The position numbers were made by a program, and so were the translations under genes. The notes under the pieces were generated by a model that made no database searches, was not told where the DNA came from, and saw only the letters and a list, made by a program, of their open reading frames with translations. Source: Chthonomonadaceae bacterium (GTDB lineage: Bacteria > Armatimonadota > Chthonomonadetes > Chthonomonadales > Chthonomonadaceae). From it: a stretch of DNA of 64,000 nucleotides. Of the stretch, positions 58,552-64,000 are shown in pieces; positions within the stretch are counted from its first letter, which is position 1; each line of letters opens with the position of its first letter. The stretch covers positions 255 through 64,254 of the forward strand of contig DAIDKH010000001.1 in assembly GCA_027450145.1 (NCBI GenBank), read 5' to 3'.

Positions 58552-59097
58552 ATGAGAAATAAAAGTTGGCTGCAGATGGGGATGGCACTTACTGCTGGAG
58601 TCGCATCCATGGGAGCAGCGAACGCCCAAACTCCGGCGCTTGGGTCGCTAAAGTTGTCACTAAATCCTACGCACAATGAAGTACGCGCCCTTGTAGGGGG
58701 AGCGAATCCGATACCGATACATATTCGCCTTGGAGCGGAGGTATCGCCCGATTTCAATTTTGATGGTGGAATTGACTTCACTCTGCCTGCATTTCATATT
58801 ATTCCCTCGTTCAGTAGCAGGATTGATGTCGACGCTATCATTGATGGCGGGCCCAGAGGTAACAACACCCTGATCCCCATAACCTTCGATCAGCTGTTCA
58901 CCCCGCCAGGAACGGGCATTACAGGATTGTACATTGGTGGAGGAATAGGCGCATACATCGCAGGAGATACTAGGTTTGGCGGCAAGTTTTTTGTTGGTGC
59001 CGATCTTACCCGGCGCCTAGGAATTGAGGGGGATGTACACTTCCCAGGTTACGGTGACCCACTGCTCACACTGCAGGTTCGCATGCATTTGGGTTAA
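58552..59097 (+). CDS. Secreted glycine-rich protein, small barrel-like
   Basis: 181 aa from the ATG at 58552 (TAGGAG upstream); the frame from 58372 lies inside the previous gene. Signal peptide to about residue 25 (MGAANAQ). The mature part alternates hydrophobic and polar residues with many Gly (FDGGIDFTLPAFHIIP, GLYIGGGIGAYIAGDTRFGGKFFVGADL) and ends LTLQVRMHLG, consistent with a small outer-membrane beta-barrel. Function unknown. It lies 46 bases after the large secreted protein, so the two may be one unit. Confidence 0.65.
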   Translation: MRNKSWLQMGMALTAGVASMGAANAQTPALGSLKLSLNPTHNEVRALVGGANPIPIHIRLGAEVSPDFNFDGGIDFTLPAFHIIPSFSSRIDVDAIIDGGPRGNNTLIPITFDQLFTPPGTGITGLYIGGGIGAYIAGDTRFGGKFFVGADLTRRLGIEGDVHFPGYGDPLLTLQVRMHLG

Positions 59098-59131
59098 CTA
59101 CCAAGCCACCGAAGATTACTGCATAATAGAC

Positions 59132-59163
59132 GTGACGCTCAAACGTTGTCGTTTGGGCGTCAC
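59132..59163 (+). terminator. Hairpin between convergent genes
   Basis: A 14-bp stem GTGACGCTCAAACG/CGTTTGGGCGTCAC (one G-T pair), loop TTGT, 35 bases after the small secreted protein gene. No T-run follows on either side, so it is an mRNA-end hairpin or weak terminator. Confidence 0.5.
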
Positions 59164-59185
59164 ATGTCTTCTATGGGCGTGGGCG

Positions 59186-60004
59186 CTAGTTGAGAAGAAG
59201 TGTAAGGCATTTGGCCGCACCGCCAGATTTAAGAAATTCCGACATATCCACCGCTAACGGTGTAAACCCACAGTTCCGCAATTCGGTCTCGAAGTGTGGG
59301 CAGCCCGTAGGAAGCACCACAGTATTGCCAGCCACCACAGCATTACAGGCAAATCGCAATGCTTCTTCCAACTCTACCTCAATCGTTTCATAATGATGTC
59401 GTATGACAGTCTGTGCGTATTCGTCAAACGCACCTGGGTAAAATGCAACGCGATGTTGATCGAGTGGAAGCAGACACGTATCCAGGTGATACCACCTGTC
59501 GTCCGCTAGTTCGAGCGAGAGTACCGTCGTCGACAAGATATCAGCCATCCATCGGTGCGAGCAAATGTCACTTCGTTTAAGGTAGCCAGCTAGAAGATTT
59601 GGCCCTGCGAAAAGGGCATCCCCTTCCCCTTCAAACTTGCATCCTTCGGGGGGCGTGTGGACGGTATATCCCTGCTGAGTGAACCATTCAGCAAAATATG
59701 GCTCCTCTAGTGCGCGCTGAGGGTGTCGGAAGCTTGCGAGCAACGCACAGTCGCCTTTAGTCAGCCCTGCGTTGGCAGTGAAGACCATATCGGGGCATCC
59801 CTCGACCTGAGGAATTAGAGAGATATCGGCGCCGGCCTCCATGTTGAGGACATGAAAGAGGTTATCCCATTGCCGCATTGCGAGTGCGGTATCCGGTCTG
59901 TTTTCCAAGCGCATCCATGGATTGATCTCATATTCCAACCCATAGAAGGTCGGTGCGCACATCATCACTCGTGTAGATACTGATTGCGATGGTAGTTGGC
60001 TCAT
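59186..60004 (-). CDS. Arginine dihydrolase-like amidinotransferase-superfamily enzyme
   Basis: 272 aa, single pentein domain of the guanidine-modifying superfamily. Key residues are in place: N78 in FTANAG, E125 and D129 in FEGEGD, H173 and D175 in WYHLD, and the nucleophile C266 in GGAAKCLTL. In cyanobacterial ArgZ/AgrE the same motifs belong to an arginine dihydrolase that converts arginine to ornithine, CO2 and two NH3. An Asn at the FTANAG position separates that activity from arginine deiminases. The start ATG overlaps the stop of the ornithine-cyclodeaminase-like gene (ATGA), which is the second domain of AgrE. Dimethylargininase activity is the alternative. Confidence 0.85.
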   Translation of the reverse strand: MSQLPSQSVSTRVMMCAPTFYGLEYEINPWMRLENRPDTALAMRQWDNLFHVLNMEAGADISLIPQVEGCPDMVFTANAGLTKGDCALLASFRHPQRALEEPYFAEWFTQQGYTVHTPPEGCKFEGEGDALFAGPNLLAGYLKRSDICSHRWMADILSTTVLSLELADDRWYHLDTCLLPLDQHRVAFYPGAFDEYAQTVIRHHYETIEVELEEALRFACNAVVAGNTVVLPTGCPHFETELRNCGFTPLAVDMSEFLKSGGAAKCLTLLLN

Positions 60005-61218
60005 AAGTCTACACCGGGCAGTCGTGCTGCCAGTTCCTTTAGGAAGAATTCGCAGTCAGTCACTATACCAAATGCCTGGTGCGTTCCTCTATCCATTAAC
60101 TTAATCACAGAATCTGCATCACTATCCACACAGAGAGTCCTGACGCTTGCCGGCAACAGGTTACCAGTTGCGACTGAATGCAGGGTAGTGGCTACCATTA
60201 GAGCAACTGCAACGCCTTTTACTTGGCTGCGCATTGCATCCTGGGCTCTAATCACATCGGTAATAACATCCGGCAGCGGGCCATCGTCCCTAATACTGCC
60301 TGCTAATACATAGTCGGTATTGGTGGTGATGCAGGCATGCATAATGCCGCTGGTAAGCGTGCCGTCTTCCACTGCCGCTCTAATGGATCCGCATCCGCGA
60401 ATACGGTTGATCGCTCTCAAGTGGTTTTCGTGGCCATGAGCCATGCTGTTACCTGTAGCAATTTCTACACCCAGCGAGGTACCAAACAGCGCCCGCTCTA
60501 TATCGTGAGTCGCCAAGGCATTACCCGCGAACAGCACATCAATCCAGCCGGCATTAATGATCGCTTCAAGAAACCTACCGGCCCCCGTATGCAAGATAGC
60601 AGGTCCACCAACAAATAGAATGCGTTTGCCATGTGCACGTGCATCAACCATCGCCTGCACGATGGCGGCAACCACCAGTGCTTTGGGACGCTCTGTACTT
60701 ACTTCACTGCCCATGAAGCCAAAGGCATCGTCCGGATCTCGGCGGTCAACTGGTGTTACATGCACACCTTGATCCCCAACAACTACCCGGTCACCTTTTA
60801 CCACTCGATGCATTGGCAGGCATTCCACTACTCCTTCGGCCTTTACGACAATCGCGCAATCCATTTCAATGGGATCCACTGCCCTCCATTCCGAGTCGAT
60901 CCGAATGCGCGTTTGAAGATTAGTCGTGGAGTAAAATCCATCGGGGAGAACACCATCCTTTGGCGCTTCGATAAGATTGACCTCGCCAGTTGATCGCTGA
61001 ACACCGTGCTGTTGGGTCATATGCAGAATCTTGTCGAGCGTCGCTGCATCTGGAGCGCTTACCTCGATATCCGCATGACTGGGATCGGAACGCGTCGCTC
61101 CCATAACAAATCGCTGAATATGGTACTCGCCACCCTCTCGCAGAATAATATCCATGACCTTTGAGAGTGTAAGAGAGTCGATGATATGACCTTCAAGCCG
61201 CACCACTTCGGATGGCAT
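60001..61218 (-). CDS. LOR/SDH-type (TIGR00300) ornithine cyclodeaminase-like protein
   Basis: 405 aa, AAGGAG 7 bases before the ATG. It matches the LOR/SDH bifunctional-enzyme conserved domain family: EVVRLEGHIIDSLTLSKVMDII at the start, GFMGSEVSTERPK, then a Rossmann region with ILFVGGPAILHTGAG, GNALATHDIE and SMAHGHENHLRAINRIRG. Archaeal and cyanobacterial members act as NAD-dependent ornithine cyclodeaminases giving proline. It is co-translated with the arginine dihydrolase-like gene, so the pair should run arginine to ornithine to proline. Cytoplasmic. Confidence 0.88.
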   Translation of the reverse strand: MPSEVVRLEGHIIDSLTLSKVMDIILREGGEYHIQRFVMGATRSDPSHADIEVSAPDAATLDKILHMTQQHGVQRSTGEVNLIEAPKDGVLPDGFYSTTNLQTRIRIDSEWRAVDPIEMDCAIVVKAEGVVECLPMHRVVKGDRVVVGDQGVHVTPVDRRDPDDAFGFMGSEVSTERPKALVVAAIVQAMVDARAHGKRILFVGGPAILHTGAGRFLEAIINAGWIDVLFAGNALATHDIERALFGTSLGVEIATGNSMAHGHENHLRAINRIRGCGSIRAAVEDGTLTSGIMHACITTNTDYVLAGSIRDDGPLPDVITDVIRAQDAMRSQVKGVAVALMVATTLHSVATGNLLPASVRTLCVDSDADSVIKLMDRGTHQAFGIVTDCEFFLKELAARLPGVDL

Positions 61219-61267
61219 TATTATTTAACTCCTTTTAAACCAGACCGGAAATTGACGAAGCGTGTGC

Positions 61268-62155
61268 CTATGCGTTCATTGACACATCACGGGTATAGCC
61301 CTTGCAGAACCTCAATATCTCGTGAGAAGCGCTAAACGGGTCACTAATAGGGCCTGCTGTGCGCTCACCCAGACGGGACGGACTGCCCGGCCAGTGGTGG
61401 CCCATATTATGTACGATTAGCTGCACAAACCTCCGATTAGCATCGAGCCCTCTAAATTCTCTGCGCTCCAATGCCTCGTCGTTCTCGACGGTACAGGGCT
61501 GCCGAGAAATATCCTGGGCGTCCAACCAGGCGTCGCGCACACGGGCAACAGGCGCCGCCACGTGCCTCCCACCCCAGGGTGGTTCGATGGTACCGCCCTC
61601 CAACGGGCAGAATGGATCACGAGAGCCAAGCACCCACATAACAGGTACCGGACGTTGCCCCGATCGCGGCTGAGGAGAATGCGTGGAGCAGACGATACCG
61701 GCCGCTGCAATGACTTCTGGTGCCTCCACTACCAGCTTCCATACCAGCTGCCCACCATTCGAGAAACCACATACATACACTCGTGACCTGTCAATTCTTG
61801 CTGAGAAGCGCTCGTCTAACGCATCTATACATGCCCTTGTAAACTTTACTTCATCCACAGGTGCCCCGTGTGCAAGCGGCCTCGTGCGCCATATACGCGG
61901 ATTCCTTCTGAAAGAAACTGGCCGTTCTGGCCACACTGGCAATCCGTTCGGCGCCGCGATAATAATCGATTCACGGTTAGCAAGTTCCGCTAGACTATAG
62001 TCTTCCACCGCCATTTCACCTGAGGCACCCATACCGTGGAACACAAGAAGAAGAGGAACTGTGCCTAAACTAGTAAGGTTACTAGGACACGCGAGGGCCA
62101 TGCTCCTTATCCATCCACTGAATTCAAATTCAAGTACTTCCTCGGTAGCTCTCAC
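61268..62155 (-). CDS. Alpha/beta hydrolase, esterase/PHB depolymerase-like
   Basis: 295 aa from a GTG at 62155 whose bases overlap the methyltransferase stop (GTGA). LLLVFHGMGASGE carries the oxyanion strand. The nucleophile elbow is G130-F-S132-N-G. D in WVLGSRDPFCP and His in HNMGHHWPG complete a triad. The family (PHB depolymerase/feruloyl esterase-like) hydrolyses esters. No signal peptide is present, so it acts in the cytoplasm. The substrate is not predictable. It is part of a run TPR-methyltransferase-hydrolase and lies 49 bases before the arginine pair. Confidence 0.85.
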   Translation of the reverse strand: MRATEEVLEFEFSGWIRSMALACPSNLTSLGTVPLLLVFHGMGASGEMAVEDYSLAELANRESIIIAAPNGLPVWPERPVSFRRNPRIWRTRPLAHGAPVDEVKFTRACIDALDERFSARIDRSRVYVCGFSNGGQLVWKLVVEAPEVIAAAGIVCSTHSPQPRSGQRPVPVMWVLGSRDPFCPLEGGTIEPPWGGRHVAAPVARVRDAWLDAQDISRQPCTVENDEALERREFRGLDANRRFVQLIVHNMGHHWPGSPSRLGERTAGPISDPFSASHEILRFCKGYTRDVSMNA

Positions 62156-62949
62156 AGTTTGGTGGCTACATAGAACAGGCGATCGCTGGTACGAGTGGGT
62201 GGTTTGAGCGTGTACGCTTGATATACTTCTACGGGGGAAAACCCGGCTGAATCCAGCATTTCGAGTATCTCATCTTTACGATAGGCAAATTGGCGGTGAG
62301 TCTCTGTAAAGCTTCGAGGAGATCCTCCCAGTGGCTTATGTTCAAATTGCATGTGGACGGTACAGATTCGCGTGGACCGATCAAAATAACTCTTCCACCG
62401 ATATTGCAGCGCAGCGGGAGTACCTCGGTTGTCCTGGGTGAAGAACCCGTTAACAAGCGCATACTCCGTGTTCAAATCAAAGATGAACAATCCATTGCGT
62501 GACAAGTGTGCCGCGACCCTATGAAATGCCAGTTGCAGTCTCTCAGGATCTAATACATAATTCAAGCTGTCAAACATGCTTACACAGAGATCGAATGAAG
62601 CACCAGGAATATCCAGATCAGCTGCGTCCTGCACGCGATAATCAAGCTCAAGGCCGCGCTGGTGGGCCTTTTTCTGCGCTTCAGCTATCATGGCGGGTGC
62701 GATGTCTACACCCACTATCGACGTGAATCCTGCTTCAGCGAGCAATTCGGTGACGTTTCCTGTACCACACGCCAGATCCAGGACCCGACGAGGCATCGCC
62801 TTATGAAGCCGTATGATCTGCTGCAAATAGTCGATCCAACGGTCATAAGGCACGCCTGTCATCAGCTCATCATAAAGAGGCGCGACCACGTCGAACTGGG
62901 GAGCGGCCGGCGACGCCTGCGAGTCGTCGTATCGGGTGTTATCGTTCAT
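62152..62949 (-). CDS. Class I SAM-dependent methyltransferase
   Basis: 265 aa. SAM-binding motif I is VLDLACGTGNVTE (about 56-68), motif II VGVDIAPAMIAEAQ, and post-II DLCVSMFDSLNYV. The C-terminal beta-part (FAYRKDEILEMLDSAGFSPVEVY) is typical of small-molecule methyltransferases. Substrate unknown. The hydrolase follows with a 4-base overlap and the TPR gene ends 9 bases upstream, so the three are co-transcribed. Confidence 0.9.
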   Translation of the reverse strand: MNDNTRYDDSQASPAAPQFDVVAPLYDELMTGVPYDRWIDYLQQIIRLHKAMPRRVLDLACGTGNVTELLAEAGFTSIVGVDIAPAMIAEAQKKAHQRGLELDYRVQDAADLDIPGASFDLCVSMFDSLNYVLDPERLQLAFHRVAAHLSRNGLFIFDLNTEYALVNGFFTQDNRGTPAALQYRWKSYFDRSTRICTVHMQFEHKPLGGSPRSFTETHRQFAYRKDEILEMLDSAGFSPVEVYQAYTLKPPTRTSDRLFYVATKL

Positions 62950-62958
62950 CTAGGCGAT

Positions 62959-64000
62959 TTATGGCATGGTTGCCGTCTGGGAGGTCCCCGTGACAGCAAG
63001 CGTCTTCAAACTGAGAAAAAAGCCAGGTCGATAGTGACGAGTGAGGAACAGGTACCTAATGGCTTCCGCGGGATTGGGAGGCAGGTCCATTCCAAAATCG
63101 GTACGATCCAGCTTGGCGGCTTTATCCAGGAACTGTGTTGAAGGTCCACCTAGTTGCGCGGCGCTGCAGTATGCAGACATCGCGTAGTACAGATCCGGCA
63201 TTGCAGGGAAACTGAGCGAGGTAGCATTGAGCAGGGCTTTACCCTGCTCTAGATTTTTCTGATCCACCGCTAACAGTCCCTCCAACAGCCGCGGGGAAAG
63301 TGCACCAGGATCGAGCGAACGGCAGAAGGTAGCGATTCCCTGTGCTACCCCAGGTTGTTGCTGTCCCGCCAGGAGGGCAAGCTGAGAAGCGTAGATAAGA
63401 TACGGACCAGGCTGCAGCGGATCGCCCACGATAGCCTTGGTTAGAGACTGTTCACGAATTATACCAAGGGTTGCCCCCATGGCGAGCGCGAAATTCGTAT
63501 CGCCTGCTTCTGGTACCGCGGCCGCAGCTGCACTTGCCATATCATTGGCCTCTTGCACGTGCCCCTCCTGCAGTGCCGCATAAGAGGCGATAACCATGCT
63601 AGCAGGAATTCCTTTCGCAGCATCGGCGGCCACCATTGCACCTGCCTGGCTAACATGGTGCTGACGTAACAGGCAGAGACCATAGACAGCGCGTAACGCA
63701 CTACTGTCCTGCTTATGATTCCGTTCGTTGTCCATTAACGTACGGGCAGGAACATACTGATGACTTAACACCTCGGCGAGCGCAAGCTTCACGGCTAAAT
63801 CCAAAGGCGGCAGATCCGAGGCGGAAACGTTCTTGTAGGCTTGAATGGCTTGCGCAGGTCGGCCGCTGTTGAGGTATTCATCCCCAATAGCGGCGGTATT
63901 TGGCTGATCCGCGGCTATACGCAAATCAGCAGCCTGCTGAGTCATCTGCGCTGCGGATTTCACCATGGCAACTAATTGCTGCACATTTGCCGGGTCTAGG
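62959..64000 (-). CDS. TPR-repeat protein, cut by the window edge
   Basis: At least 347 residues; the frame runs off the right edge, so the start is missing. Ala/Leu-rich helical pairs repeat with TPR-like spacing, e.g. DEYLNSGRPAQAIQAYKNV, YGLCLLRQHHVSQAGAMV and ASYAALQEGHVQEANDMA. It probably serves as a protein-protein scaffold. No catalytic motif is seen. It is first in the visible run into the methyltransferase and hydrolase genes. Confidence 0.7.
   Translation of the reverse strand, partial: LDPANVQQLVAMVKSAAQMTQQAADLRIAADQPNTAAIGDEYLNSGRPAQAIQAYKNVSASDLPPLDLAVKLALAEVLSHQYVPARTLMDNERNHKQDSSALRAVYGLCLLRQHHVSQAGAMVAADAAKGIPASMVIASYAALQEGHVQEANDMASAAAAAVPEAGDTNFALAMGATLGIIREQSLTKAIVGDPLQPGPYLIYASQLALLAGQQQPGVAQGIATFCRSLDPGALSPRLLEGLLAVDQKNLEQGKALLNATSLSFPAMPDLYYAMSAYCSAAQLGGPSTQFLDKAAKLDRTDFGMDLPPNPAEAIRYLFLTRHYRPGFFLSLKTLAVTGTSQTATMP

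Overview
The window most likely comes from a diderm bacterium of the Armatimonadota. This is inferred from gene content, not from any rRNA. The evidence is three DUF1559 pseudopilins with the [19 protein letters not shown]-type leader, a DUF6785/6784 membrane protein, single-SLH outer-membrane porin architecture, several CAZymes with secretion signals, minCDE, and squalene-hopene cyclase. Base composition looks even throughout (around 50% GC). I see no rRNA, tRNA, CRISPR array, insertion sequence or prophage. Many genes start with GTG or TTG behind a clear Shine-Dalgarno sequence, and I moved several starts for that reason.

Layout. 0.3-6.4 kb: an unrecognised secreted protein, a GH29 alpha-L-fucosidase, and a small operon (Cys-rich secreted peptide, HEAT-like membrane protein, pseudopilin). 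6.7-15.7 kb: gmhB, then a minus-strand four-gene RND efflux operon led by a Cys-rich secreted protein, with an unusual adaptor carrying an extra N-terminal domain, then a coiled-coil membrane protein. 16-23.4 kb: a GNAT enzyme, a PAS-PAS-GGDEF diguanylate cyclase with a long leader, ligA-minC-minD-minE, and a YbjN-like protein with an AT-hook-like tail. 23.6-29.2 kb: a CxxCH-containing outer-membrane barrel next to a secreted seven-cysteine protein, a DUF952 protein, and the conserved rpmH-rnpA-yidD-yidC-khpB cluster. 29.4-38 kb: GH2 and GH127 enzymes, a DUF1361 protein, and a porin joining SLH, collagen-like, coiled-coil and barrel segments. 38-46.2 kb: a secreted protein, a PaaK/CapK-like adenylating enzyme, a sugar nucleotidyltransferase with a degenerate phosphomannomutase half, and DUF6785. 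46.3-54.4 kb: two more pseudopilins with different small partners, a cytochrome b/molybdoenzyme pair, squalene-hopene cyclase, and a LacI regulator with a probable autoregulatory operator. 54.8-64 kb: a 1238-aa secreted multidomain protein and a minus-strand run. That run holds a truncated TPR protein, a methyltransferase, an esterase, and a two-gene arginine dihydrolase/ornithine cyclodeaminase pair.

How the genes work together. The envelope dominates: pseudopilins, porin, efflux, hopanoid synthesis, sugar nucleotide and heptose enzymes, YidC. Secreted or cytoplasmic glycosidases (GH29, GH2, GH127) point to plant or microbial polysaccharide use. Three unrelated secreted Cys-rich proteins lie beside transport, redox or pilin genes. 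The last pair probably converts arginine to proline with release of ammonia, as a split version of the fused cyanobacterial AgrE/ArgZ enzyme. No single large novel defence-type island is visible. The best candidates for undescribed systems are the barrel-cytochrome/Cys-protein pair, the Cys-protein/extended-adaptor RND operon, and the Cys-peptide/HEAT/pseudopilin operon.
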